The notes under the pieces are model-generated. The model was given only the letters and a program-made list of their open reading frames with translations, did no database searches and was not told the origin of the DNA. DNA of 64,000 bases, taken from NCBI GenBank assembly GCA_024516155.1, contig JAJJXM010000035.1, forward strand, positions 434,001 through 498,000. Reading direction: 5' to 3'. Within the stretch, counting starts at the first letter, position 1. Each line of letters opens with the position of its first letter. The position numbers were made by a program, and so were the translations under genes. The DNA is from Pyronema omphalodes (lineage: Eukaryota; Ascomycota; Pezizomycetes; Pezizales; Pyronemataceae). Below are positions 32,723-43,358 of the stretch, piece by piece.

Positions 32723-34391
32723 CAGTGGTCATGGTAGTATCGGCGATGGGGTTGACTTCCACGGGGATGTCGTCTTGGGCGGTTTCGGGGCGGATGTTTT
32801 GCCATGCCTCGTGTATGATATTTGTCTTGATGGGGCAGCGGGCATGATAGGTGGCGTGCTGGGTGTCCGAGTAGCCTGCGGCAGCGCAATTGGTGCATTT
32901 GTAGACTGTGTGGATGCACTGCATCCTTTGACGGTCGGGCAGGCAGCGCATGGGTGGTATTCGGTCGGGTGTGTTGCTGCGCATATTGCACAGACGGGGC
33001 CTTCGTCGGCGGTGCAGGTGGCGTGGTGGTGTCCAAACTTTCGACATCTGCGGCATTGATCAATCGAGCGGGCTGAAAAGAACTCTGTCACCTTGTGGGG
33101 TTCGAAGAGGACGACAACCTTTGTGCGCTCGAGAGTGTTGTATTTGTCGCTGGAGCGGAGAGCGATCACCACTCTCAATGCTGACTTACCAACCCTTTTT
33201 TCAGGGTGCGACATGTATCTCGGCAGCTGCGTGAGCTGGACCTTATGGTTGCGTTCTATTTCATTCTTCAGGCTCGTCATGCCCTCTTCAGTCTCGGGGT
33301 AGTGATCAGTTGGGATGCCATGAACGGCCAGCTTATACCACTTTTCGTCAAGGCGGGGGGGAAGCAACGCGGGGTGGATCTTCCGGGCAGCTTCCAGGAT
33401 AAGGGGCAGGTATGGGGTTAGGTCCTCGGGTGAGGTCTGCGGAGAGGGGGTGAGCATGGCGGCACCGGGGAACAACCTTTTCGTTGCGGGTACTTGTTCT
33501 TGCCATGGGGTGGAGCGGTCGGGGTTGAGGCGAGGGGCATGTACCTGGAGGCGGATTTTGTGCTTCTTGAGCTCACTCTCGGCTTCACGGCATCGTTGCT
33601 TCCAGTAAGCCGTTTCCTTGGGGGATGGGGCGTCAGGGGAGGGGGCGTGGATGGATGGGAGGTCGAGGGAGTTGGGGGGGGGAAGGCAGGTTTGCGGCGT
33701 TCAAGTCAGCGGGGGCAGTGGAATCCACGGGGGGAAGAAGGGTAGAGATGTCCTCATTGGGGAGCAGGGTGGGGGCAAGGCGGCAGAGAAGATCGTGGAT
33801 GTCTCGGAGAAGTGTTCGGTCCTTGTCGACTGTTCGGAATATCTTGTTGATCCTGTCGTTGGTGGCTTTATCGGCATGTCTAAACATGTCCGCGGCGGGG
33901 TTGAGGTTGTCGGATAGCTCGTCGATGGAGGTAGTGGGGTTTCCGCTGGAGGAGGGGGTAGATAGGGTGTTGTTGGTGTCACGGCGGAGGCGTTAGACTT
34001 CAGCTCATACTGGGGTTGAGTGGGCTGCGTCGTGGGTGATGGTGTGGGCGGTGGAGGTGGCGGGGTGTTTTTGCTGTTTTCCGGTGGTGTGTTGAATGGT
34101 GTACTTGGGGTCGTTGTTGCTTAGTTGATCGGAGGTTTGGAGATTGTCATGGAGGGGTTTTTTGTTGTGGGGCGTTTTGGGTGGGGCGTTGGTGGTGTTG
34201 CGAGAAGTCGGCGTGGGGGAGCTTTCGCGGGAAGACGCGTCATCGTCGCTAAAGTCCTCGCTGACGTCAGAGCACGTGTCTACGTGCATTTCGGCGTCGG
34301 ACACGTCGGACCCTTGCGGCTCCGGGTTTGTGAGGGGTTTTTTCTCGTGGAGAGGGGGGGGTTTCTACACCCCGGAGGCGTGTCGGGGCAT
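32715..34391 (-). pseudogene. LINE-1 ORF1: zinc-knuckle nucleic-acid-binding protein
   Basis: The start by comparison with LINE-3 is ATG at 34391 (MPRHASGV), followed after eight codons by TAG where LINE-3 has GAG. Further stops and frameshifts interrupt the frame near 34005, 33630 and 32900. Recognisable parts are an acidic segment (VSEDFSDDDASSRESSP), a coiled-coil-like region (MFRHADKATNDR) and knuckles CRRCRKFGHHHATC and CTNCAAAGYSDTQH. Compared with LINE-3, about 72 residues are missing between FPGAA and LTPSPQ (near 33460). The protein would package LINE RNA; this copy is dead. Confidence 0.75.
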
Positions 34392-34680
34392 CGGATTTTC
34401 GGAAATGTTTTGTTATGCGGGAGCGACAAAGGTTCCGCGAAGAAAATGATAAAAACTGTTTGTCGTGGGGTGAGGTGTTGATGACCAGTTCGCGGCACTT
34501 CTCTCAGGGGCCCGCAAATCTCTTTTTCAATGAAAACTCAACCAAAAAGAGAGGGCCTGGTCTGGAAAAGCTGTGAATAGGTAAATTGATGCTGCCGAAC
34601 AATCATCCGCGATAAAACCTTGCGATTTGGTTGTGGTTGTTGAAAAGGCAGGCGGGAGTCGCTCTTCGCCGGGTGTTGTA

Positions 34681-35028
34681 CTTTTACTAATACATGAAAT
34701 ACACATCACTGACATTACTTACGCAACTACTCACCCCGCCTTCATGCTGGTCTTATCGCCACGTGGTAGCCAAACCTCAAACAGAACCGCAGCTTACGTG
34801 TCCAAAGCGAACCCCTACCTCAGAGTCTCCCAACGGACAGACGTCTGTAATGACCCCGACCTACAGGTCCTAGAGGTAGGCACCGACTTCATCCCGTCAG
34901 TTTTCCTTCTCAACATCTACAACGAAAAACATCCCGAAACTCAGATCTACACCATCCCCCGCTCCCTCACACCCCTTTCCCTCCCATGCAGGTGCATCAT
35001 AACAGGTGATCTTAACGCTCATCATGCC
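34681..35028 (+). pseudogene. LINE-2 ORF2: endonuclease, first part
   Basis: The frame reads LIHEIHITD (LINE-1 equivalent ILVQEVNVQD), then NRTAAYVSKANPYL, DPDLQVLEV and CIITGDLNAHHAL, matching the APE endonuclease of LINE-1 and LINE-3. It stops at the CTGTG target site where gypsy-B inserted and resumes at 50088. Confidence 0.75.
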
Positions 35029-35033
35029 CTGTG
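35029..35033 (+). repeat. Left 5-bp target duplication of gypsy-B
   Basis: CTGTG, identical to 50083-50087. Removing one copy plus gypsy-B restores the LINE-2 endonuclease frame (HHAL-W). Confidence 0.85.
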
Positions 35034-36126
35034 TGTCACGGCTCGAGAATTATTACCTTCCCCCTCCTCGTCACTCATTCACCTATTATCATTCGCTTCA
35101 TTATTCAGCACTCGTTTGGTTATTTATTTCTATTATCCTTCGGTCTTTGATCATCGTTCGTCACTCGCCTGGGTTAGGGTTACGCTCAATCCCCGAATCG
35201 TCAAAAGGTCACGTGATCTATCCCCAGGGTTACGGGTCTGCTCGGATCCCTTTTCGGAAATTCCATACCTACGGACTACCGATCATCTTATCCGATTAGA
35301 TAAGATCAGTCACGTGTCTCTTATCAGTAGTAGATCAGTATGCACGCGCACTGGTCTACTAATGTGCGCACACGTGACTAGGGCTAGGGCACGATCATCT
35401 TATCGATAAGATAAGATCTAGTCATGTGACCTTATCAGTATTGCACCATCGTTCCAATCGCAGCTCATCTGGATTCACGTGACTAGTGTTAGGGTTGCAC
35501 CTGCACGCACACAAACTAGGGTTAGGTTTGTGACCGTACGCGCACAGCTAGGGTGATGGTTACGGATGCACGCGCATGATTAGAGTGACAGAAGCGCGCG
35601 CGTGACTACGCTTAGGGTTACGCTAGCGCGCACACGAAGTACGCTACCGCGCACAACGAGGCTGTGCACGCAAACACGCTAATTTGGTACGAACACGTTA
35701 GCGCGTCTAGACCGCGCAACCTCGACCGCGTTGTTTACTTAGTTATTGTTGCGGAAAAATCTGCAAATAGTGGCTCGGCGTGTAAGGAGGAAGAATTGTA
35801 TATAAGAAGATTATTTCTTTGTTTGTTTATTTTGTTTTTCTTTTCTCCTTACACAGTCATTTGTTTATTTACAAATTCAAATACTTTGTCGATATTTGTT
35901 TACGTCCTCGTTCTCGTCCCCGTCTTCGGATCTCTTCGTCCCTTGAAATCTTTGTTTATTTCCTTAACTTCTAGACACCGAAATCTCTAAGTTGATGCTT
36001 GACACAGCTTAAGAGTTTCTAACGTTGAAGTTATTATAAGGTTATCTTCATTGAACTCAAGAGTGGATAATTGAGAAGAGCCCTCAGGTTCTCCGTCAGC
36101 TATCTCTCCCTTGTTCGCCGTTACAA
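35034..36126 (+). repeat. 5' LTR of gypsy-B (1093 bp)
   Basis: Starts TGTCACGGCTCGAG, ends GTTACA. The first 650 bp carry scattered telomere-like TAGGGTTAGGG motifs, CACGTG sites and GATAAG clusters, including the palindrome CTTATCGATAAG at 35399-35410. A tandem array of TACGCTA-CGCGCAC units follows (35600-35690). A TATATAAGAAG box at 35799-35809 is the likely promoter. The right third is T-rich. Confidence 0.88.
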
Positions 36127-36188
36127 CATAACTGTGTAATCAAGACCTCCCGGCTCCACCGTCAACTCTCGATTACAACAAGCTTTAC

Positions 36189-36981
36189 ATGCTCCACAAC
36201 CTGTGGTTCTACCAATTCATCAATCTATTACCGATCTTCCGTTCCCTCGAAAACCCAGTCATCCTCGACGAAATCGAAATTGCTCGACAACTCGGAAACG
36301 AATACTCAGCAACTCGAATTCAATATAATGACAAAACCAACATTTGGCACCTCCGTTAATCCCTCGAAATGGACCAAAATGACAAGGTCGTTGTGGCCCT
36401 GCACCTTAACGAAGCCGAGAGGCTGGAGGTCGAACAGGACCCCACGAAGATGAAACTGGTCCGCAACGCTGTAAAGGAATACGAATGAGACTGTCAACTT
36501 AGAGACGACCTCCGAGTTGAACTAACAGAAGCCCGAAAGGATAACCCCCTCTACGCCCAACGAATTACCGATTTGGAGAGGGATCTCGGAAGCGCCAACG
36601 CCTCCGTTCGACTCCTACAAGCCCTTACGAAGAACGGTCCCCTTCTGAATACCCGTCCTATCGAATTACCCCACCCACCTGAGTTTTCTGGTGAACGCAA
36701 GGAACTATTGAAGTTCATTTCGAAATTCACATCTAAGCTCGCCGGAGACTCCTCCCGTTTTACCGATGATCAACATAAGCTACGTTACACTGATGGATAT
36801 CTCAAAGGCAAGGCCCAGAATCAAATTCAACCTGACGTCCTTACAGATAAGATTAAGCTTAAGGACGTTGAGGCTCTCATTACAATTCTGGAAGCTGCCT
36901 TCGCAGATCATGATCAAGTTGGAACTGCATCTGCGGCATTGGATAATCTTCAACAGGGCAACCGTGAGTTTAGCCAATATT
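36189..36981 (+). pseudogene. gag of gypsy-B, first copy (N-terminal part)
   Basis: ATG at 36189 (MLHNLWFYQF). The frame carries TAA near 36357 (CAA expected) and TGA near 36486 (CGA expected), then continues open through the capsid region (ELLKFISKFTSKLAGDSSRF, GYLKGKAQNQIQ). It ends in NLQQGNREFSQY where gypsy-C inserted into ATATT. Both stops are shared with the second copy at 43359-44152, so they predate the duplication. Confidence 0.8.
36977..36981 (+). repeat. Target site ATATT at the left end of gypsy-C
   Basis: Same gag position as 44148-44152 and 44685-44689 around the solo LTR. The right-hand copy for the full element is lost by the recombination at 42931. Confidence 0.75.
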
Positions 36982-37513
36982 TGTCAAGGAACTAAGAACG
37001 GATGTTCGAGGAACACACTGAACACTACCGGCAGGGGGGACTAGGCAGGTTCCGGGATACGGGAACGGAAGGCAAGGACCGAAGTGCACGACAGATGGAC
37101 GGCACACAAGACAAGGACAGGGACAAGGACAAGGATGACGTGAGACTTGAGAAGAGGAGTCTTTATTTAGTGGACAAGGAAAAGTCACAAGACGTTCGAT
37201 GCAGAACTCAACGACAGGGAGGCAAGCCTCCTTATGTACAAAGGGGCGGCCAGCACTCTTGCTGGGCCGTCATCCAACATCGCTACATGACATCTTCCGT
37301 TCTCCATCATTTCACCTGCGACGCCACAGCTCTCCAGCTCATGGTACGTCATCCATCATCAGTCAGTCCATCAACAACAACGGCACGGCACACACGACAA
37401 CACAACGACAACACAACACAACACGGCAAGACAACGGCACGACGACAATCGCAACAAGGACAACACAATGGTGACGCAACAACACAACGGCTCGTCAGCC
37501 GTGTGCCGTAACA
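36982..37513 (-). repeat. 3' LTR of gypsy-C (532 bp)
   Basis: Near-identical to 44153-44684 and similar to 51253-51786. On the plus strand it starts TGTCAAGGAACT and ends GTGCCGTAACA. One half has an ACAACAC / GACAA repeat tract (37370-37480) and a GACAAGGACAGGGACAAGG tract near 37110-37135. Confidence 0.88.
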
Positions 37514-37524
37514 GTACCCCCCCG

Positions 37525-39297
37525 TTAGGCTCGAGTTCCTACGAGAGGAGAAGGCTTTTCTGGGTATAGCTGGTGGAATCTCTCAGCGGACTCCGTTTCT
37601 GATAGGTTTGTTTCCGGTTCCCAGGTTGGAAAGTCATGGCCGGTCCACTTGACAAGGTATTGCAGATTCCCTCTGGACCAACGGCTATCCAGAATTTCAT
37701 CGACGAACCATTCTTCTTCGCCGTCTATTACTACCGGTAGGGGTGGTGGGATAATCTGGCCCGGGAGGGGGTCCGAAGGGGCTGGGTTTAGTAGGGATAC
37801 GGGGAAGGTCCTGTGATGTTTCATTGTCTCCGGTATATCCAACTCGTAGGCGTGGGATCCAATGGGCCGTACCACGGTGAAGGGGCCTAGGTGTTTGTTT
37901 TCTAGTTTCTTTGAGGGGCGGCGGGTTCAGAGGTTGCGGGCGTCCAGCCATACCAGGTCTCCTGGTTTGAAGACCGGCACGGGGAGTCGGGAATTGTCAG
38001 CGGCCTCCACATGGCGGGCTTGGGCGTTTTTCATTTCAGAGCGTAGGACGTCATGGATGTGCGACATCCTTTCCGCTATCTCATTTGCTTTCACTTCTTC
38101 AGGATTGTCTGTCCTGATTTCCAATTCGAAGCAGCATTTGGGGTGTCGGCCGCATACGGCATAGAACGGGGACAGCGACGTCGTATCTGATACTTGATTA
38201 TTTGCGGCAAATTCTGCCAGCGGTAAGAATTTCTTCCAGTCGTCTTGTAGATAACAGACGTACGCGCGGAGATATTGCTCCGTAACCGCGTTAATTCTTT
38301 CTGTTTGGCCATCGGTCTGGGGGTGGAAAGCCGTGCTCGTGGCGATCTCGATGCCCATGCAATTTGCTGGGTGTTTCCAAAAGTGGGCCACAAATTGCGG
38401 GACGCGGTCGGACACTACTGTGTCTGGCAGACCGTGCAGTTTGAATACGTTTTCCAGGAAGAGTTGCGCGAAACCTTCCGCGTCTATCGTGGAGTGACAG
38501 GGCACCAAGTGCCGCTGTTTCGTGAGTCGGCAAACGATCGCACATATTGCGTCGAAGCCATCTGATATCGGGAGTCCAGTAACAAAGTCCACAGATATGT
38601 TCTGCCACGGATGGTGCGGGACCGGTAGGGGTTTCAAGGTTCCATACGGTGCGTGGCGGGTCGCTTTTGTTCTTTTACAAATGTGGCAATTTCGGACGAA
38701 TTGGTCCACATCTTTTCGCATCGACGGCCAGTGGTAATTTCTGGCGAGGAGTTCGAAAGTCTTTGCACGGCCCGGGTGTCCCATGGTGGGGGGGTCGTGG
38801 TGATCTTGTAGTAGTTTTAATCGTAGTTTGTCCAGTGCAGGGACATAGAGACAGTCTCGATAGTATGATCTGTTTTCCAACACGGAGCAGTCGGCGAGTG
38901 ATATGTCCTTACAGATTTGTATACCGTCTTCCAGCATTCCCAACACTCGGTTTGGGAATGAATCTGTCTTGTAGCCCTCTTTAAACAGGAGGTCCACTTC
39001 GGAGGGTGCAAGTTTCATGAGCGGGGTCATGCACAATTGGAAGTTTTGTGGCTTTAGGACAGCTTGCTGATTCGCTAGTATACGTTCGTCTGCCTCTCCC
39101 GGGAGGTCGGCGGCTCGTCTCGTCAGGGCGTCCGGTGTCCCTCCCAACGTTCCAGGTCGGTAGGTGATGACAAAGTTGAACCGAGACAGGAATTCCGACC
39201 AGCGTGCTTGTCGTCTGTTCAGCAGCTTTGTCGTCATAAAGTATTCGAGGTTCTTGTGGTCTGTCAATACTTTAATCGGGAAGGCGGAGCCCTCCAA
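37525..39297 (-). pseudogene. pol of gypsy-C: RNase H end, integrase and chromodomain
   Basis: Follows a TGA (about 39321) that interrupts the RNase H region. Present are LTDHKNLEYFMTTKLLNRRQ, then the integrase zinc finger (HPGRAKT ... CHICKR), catalytic D in SVDFVTGLP, D in VVSDRVPQF and E in [12 protein letters not shown], so DDE is intact. LVWLDARNL ends at a stop (37927; next residues T-R-R-P-S-K-K-L). The C-terminal part up to 37525 is a chromodomain (EWFVDEILDSR, LQYLVKWTGHDFPTWEPE). Chromodomains direct integration to marked chromatin in chromoviruses. Confidence 0.85.
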
Positions 39298-41127
39298 GTG
39301 GGGACGCCATTCCTCGAAACATCAAACTATTGCCAGTAGTTCTTTGTCATAGATCTCATAGTTGCATTCTGCCGGGGAATGCTTTTTGGAATAAAACGCG
39401 ACGGGGTGTAACACGTTATCGTCGTCGTATTGTGATAGTACTCCAGCGGACACATAGTCACATGCGTCTGTTTCTACTACAATCGGTTTCTCGTAGTCGA
39501 AGTGCTTGAGAATTGGTGCTGAGGTAAATGCGTTCTTGAGTCAGTCGAAGGCGCTTTGCTGATCTTTACCCCAGGTAAAGGGAATTGCTTTGCCATCTTG
39601 CTTTTTGGTCAAGGCTGTTAGAGGGGAGACTACTTTCGCGTAGTCCTTGATAAATTGTCGGTAGAAGTTCGCGAGACCCAGGAACTCTTGGACCTGTTTC
39701 AGATTGGTTGGTTGCTTCCAATCTCTGACTGTCGCTACCTTGGAATCCATCATGCGAGCGCCGTCGCGACCAATGTTGTACCCCAGGTACTGGACTTCGG
39801 CCTTAGCAAACTTACACTTCTCTGGTTTCAGGTGCAATTTTTCTTGTTTGAGTCGTTCCAGCATTTTTCGGACATGTGAGGTGTGATCGGGCTTTGTTTC
39901 AGAGAATACGAGGATATCGTCCAAGTATGCCGTACAAAACTGGTCCAGGTATGGTCGCAGTACATCATCGTTGAATGCCTGGAAATCGGCAGGCGGGTTA
40001 GTGAGCCCAAAGGGCATCACTTTTGACTCGAATAGTCCGTACCTTGTGCGGAAGGCCGTTTTCCATTCTTCGCCTTCTGCCATTCTAATCAAATTATAGG
40101 CGCTGCGGACGTCTAGGGTTGTAAAATATTGGGCTTTGGAAAGATTCATCATCGTTTCCTCTATCAGTGGCAGTGGGTACGGATTCTTTTCGGTCCCTTC
40201 ATTCAATCTTCGGTAATCTACGCATAGGCGTAAGGATCCGTCTGATTTCTTCATGAATAATATCGGCGAGGCGGCTGATGATTTGGAGCGTTGTATAAAG
40301 CCTTTTTCCAAATTCTCGTCTAGCCATGCTTTTAGTGTCTGTAACTCGTTGCGTGATAACGAGTATAGGGGGCCAAAGGGGGGAACGAATCCCTCTTTCA
40401 ATGGGATCTTGTGGTCGTAGGGTCGGTGTGGGGGGAGTTCCTTCGCGTTGACTTCCTTGAACAGGTCGAGGTAGTCATGGTACTCTTCGAGGATCATGTC
40501 TTTTAGTTCCTCATCGGTGAGGGGGGGTTTGTCTTCCAAGGCGACGGTGATTTCATCCAGCGATAGCGAGAAGACTGTCAGGTGTTCACCTTCTACCATC
40601 TCTTTGAAGTCGGAGATGGTTAGACTTGAGATTGCTATTGGAGGTTCATCTGGAGGGTCGGGGACCGGGGTTTCCAATTCCGGCATGGAGTCTGTGTCGG
40701 GCTCGTGGGCAACGGGAGGGGGGCCCGGGTCCAGGACCTCAACACCGGTTGTGCTCACAGGTAATGGGGTGCAGTTCCTTAGGCAGTATTGGGAGTCGAA
40801 GCTTACGGTCTTGGAACTGAAGCTTATTGTTACATCGTGTTTCTTCAACCAGGGGATGCCCAACACCACCGGGTAGTGACCTAACTTGGTGACGAACATG
40901 GGGAGGGTTTCCGAGTGACCATTGATGGTACACTCTACTTGGGCGAGGTGTGTGATTTTTCCTGAGGATATAGGTCGGCCGTCGATGACTTCGACCATTC
41001 GGGCGGTGGGAAGGGGGGTTAGAGGGAGTTTGTGATCGCGGGCGAAATTGCGATCCACAAAGGCGATGCCAGTGGCGCCGCAGTGAACGAGCGCTACTGT
41101 CTTCACGGAGCGGTTGTCAGAGAACAA
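39298..41127 (-). pseudogene. pol of gypsy-C: protease, reverse transcriptase, RNase H start
   Basis: The protease motif reads ALVHCGATGIAFVD; the catalytic Asp of the family (LVDCGATG) is His here. RT is well kept: KSSAASPILFMKKSDGSLRL, NPYPLPLIEETM, VMPFGLTNPPADF and catalytic YLDDILVFSE. The frame stops at 39541 with TGA after QQSAFD and continues in the same frame into RNase H ([37 protein letters not shown]) to a second TGA near 39321 (IV-stop-CFEEWR). Both stops are single-base changes of CGA-like codons. The mutated protease alone would block particle maturation. Confidence 0.85.
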
Positions 41128-41246
41128 GGAGCAAGAGAGAACAAGGTGTTTGCATTCTAATCTTCCAGTAAAACTCGCGCCTGATAATAACAGTGTATCA
41201 GCAATGATTTTCCCACCAGCGGCAGAGCCATCATTCTGCGGCTGGT

Positions 41247-42831
41247 TTAGTGTTTTCCCAAAACATCTTCTTCACTATCCAATAACTCAACGCTTGCGAC
41301 TGTGACGTTTGTCTTAGCGGGGCACGAGGCAGCCATGTGGCCGAGGCCACCGCAGTAGAGGCAACGTCCTTCTGACAGGCGGGTAGCGCGTTCCTGTGCT
41401 GAAAGTTTCTGACGGGGTCCCTGGGCAGGGGTTTGTTTGTTAGAAGGGGCGGTAGTTGATTGGGTAGCGGGGGTGGGGCGGCTTGTGGCGGGGGTGGCGG
41501 CGGTAGTGGGTTTGATCTGGCCGCGGTTGGTGCGCAGCTTGCGGAGATCCTCCAGTGCTCTCAACTGCGAGTCCAATTTCTGGCACTGATCGACGAGTTC
41601 GAGCATTGCAGTGGTGGGAGGGGCGCCAACCAACTTTTCATGCAACTCGAGGGATAGGCCGTTCCGTAGAGCGTCCATGGTAGCGGCTTCATCCCAGCCC
41701 AATTCTGCGACCAGGCGGGAGAATTCTGCATAGTAATCTGAGAACTTGCGGTTGTTTTGTCGGTGATTTTGTAGTTTGAAACGAGCCGTTGCGCGCTCGT
41801 CCGGGTCTCCAAAGGTACGCTGTAGGATATTTATGACGTCCTCGACGTCGGTTAGGGCCCAGCTGTTGCCATTATCCTTGATATACGGAAGGATCTGATC
41901 CAGCGCGCGTCCGCGGAGACGGCCCATGGCATAGGAGATTCGCTTGTGGGGGGTTGGGAAGCATAATTCGTCGCTCACCAATTTAATAAGGAGCAGCGAG
42001 ACAAAACGGCGGAGGTCCTCCTTGTTGGACCCATCGAAGGTTGGTGGATCTGAAATTTTATCTCCGGTAACGCGGATGCCGGGGGAGGTGAGTAACATGT
42101 TGATGAGTTCACGCTGGCGGGTGAGCTCCTTTTCGTAGTAGTGAATTTCGTTCGTATCTGCTTGTTCCTCGGGGGTTAGGAGGATTTCGGGGTCTCGGGG
42201 GGGAAGTCTGGGGACTGGCGGGATGATAGCGGGGGCGGCAACTGCAGCTGTGGATGTGGCTGGGGCGGGGGGCGCGGCGGCTTGCGGCGCTGTGTCCGGT
42301 GCGTTGGGGTAAACCTGCACTGACCGAGTCTGGATAACAACGGGGGGAATGGGGGCAGGGGTGGGGGCTTCCGGAGCGCGGGAGGCGACAGGGCTGGAGA
42401 CTCGGGTGCTGGTGCGGGAGCTGGGGATCTCTGTGAGGTCGTTTAGTACGTAACCCGTGGGATGATCTTGGGCATCCAGAATAGATTGAGCGAGCTGCTT
42501 AGTGAACGTGAGCGGTTCGTGCCCGTCAGGAAACTGAGTCATGGGGGCAGCGTTGATGATTTGCTGCCCATGCCCTTCGTCGATGACTTTAACGTGCATG
42601 TTGGCGGGCTCGGAGGATCGGCTTAAGTCGGATGGTGTGACGGACGTACTCCTGGTAAGTACAATCCTGGAGTTCCCAGCGGACCACAAGGTAGCAGTGA
42701 TCTGCTGCTCTTCGGATGGCTCGTCGGACTGCGCCAGTGAATCGGTTAGATATTCCGAAGGTCTCGGTTAGTGTGTGAGTCTCTAGGGCTTGTTTCAAGG
42801 CGTGTGTCCAAGCAGAACCGGTTGTGTTCAT
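41247..42831 (-). pseudogene. gag of gypsy-C
   Basis: A short frame starting 37 nt after the 5' LTR (42831-42589) overlaps the main gag frame (up to 41247); a frameshift between them near 42600-42690 is likely. The main part has a Pro/Ala-rich segment, a capsid region (SDPPTFDGSNKEDLRRFVS, FGDPDERATARFKLQNHRQN) and a zinc knuckle CLYCGGLGHMAASC near the end. It is the best kept gag in the window and served as the reference for the damaged knuckle of gypsy-A. Confidence 0.8.
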
Positions 42832-42867
42832 GCGTGTTGGTCGAATAATTATTTAGATCGAATGTAA

Positions 42868-42931
42868 TGTCAAGGAACTAAGAACGGACGTTCGAGGAAC
42901 ACACTGAACACTACCGGCAGGGGGGACTAGG
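42868..42931 (-). repeat. 64-bp remnant of the 5' LTR of gypsy-C
   Basis: Matches the first 64 bp (plus-strand sense) of 36982-37513, then switches at GACTAGGC|GCAAATAG to gypsy-B LTR sequence. Confidence 0.88.
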
Positions 42932-42932
42932 C

Positions 42933-43295
42933 GCAAATAGTGGCTCGGCGTGTAAGGAGGAAAAATTATATATAAGAAGATTGTTTCTTTGTTTGTTTAT
43001 TTTGTTTTTCTTTTCTCCTTACACAGTTATTTGTTTATTTACAAATTCAAATACTTTGTCGATATTTGTTTACGTCCTCGTTCTCGTCCCCGTCTTCGGA
43101 TCTCTTCGTCCTTTGAAATCTTTGTTTATTTCCTTAACTTCTAGACACCGAAATTTCTAAGTTGATGCTCGACACAGCTTAAGAGTTTCTAACGTTGAAG
43201 TTATTATGAGGTTATCTTCATTGAACTCAAGAGTGGATAATTGAGAAGAGCCCTCAGGTTCTCCGTCAGCTATCTCTCCCTTGTTCGCCGTTACA
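42933..43295 (+). repeat. Duplicated right third of the gypsy-B LTR
   Basis: Near-identical to 35763-36126, including TATATAAGAAG, ending GTTACA. It lacks the upstream motif-rich part. Followed by the same leader as in the first copy. Confidence 0.88.
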
Positions 43296-43358
43296 ACATA
43301 ACTGTGTAATCAAGACCTGCCGGCTCTACCGTCAACTCTCGATTACAACAAGCTTTAC

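Larger units (their letters stand above)
30378..34680 (-). mobile_element. LINE-1: Tad1-like non-LTR element lacking its 3' part
   Basis: Read on the minus strand from 34680: a ~290-nt 5' UTR closely matching that of LINE-3 (61219-61506), ORF1, endonuclease and RT up to IYVDRKLSF. The sequence then switches to gypsy-A at about 30378. RT C-terminus, RNase H, C-terminal Cys/His motif, 3' UTR and tail are absent. Reverse transcription starts at the 3' end, so loss of the 3' end cannot come from normal 5' truncation; a deletion or recombination at the gypsy-A junction is needed. Confidence 0.8.
36982..42931 (-). mobile_element. Gypsy-C: Ty3/gypsy chromovirus, nearly full length, inactive
   Basis: The minus-strand element has its 3' LTR at 36982-37513 and only 64 bp of the 5' LTR (42868-42931). 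In its own orientation the LTR begins TGTTACGGCAC (TGTCACGGCAC in the solo copies), like the other gypsy families here. Gag, protease, RT, RNase H, integrase and chromodomain follow in order from 42831 to 37525. A G7 polypurine tract (CCCCCCC at 37517-37523) precedes the 3' LTR. Stops occur at gag/pol points listed below. The 5' LTR is cut and joined to a partial gypsy-B LTR. Confidence 0.88.

Noticed and set aside
35160..35640. Telomere or subtelomere from TTAGGG-like motifs
   Set aside because: Motifs are dispersed, imperfect and confined to gypsy-B LTRs (plus one at 25130); no tandem TTAGGG array.
36982..37513. Independent tandem-repeat locus from the ACAACAC tract
   Set aside because: The tract is part of the gypsy-C LTR, present in three copies.
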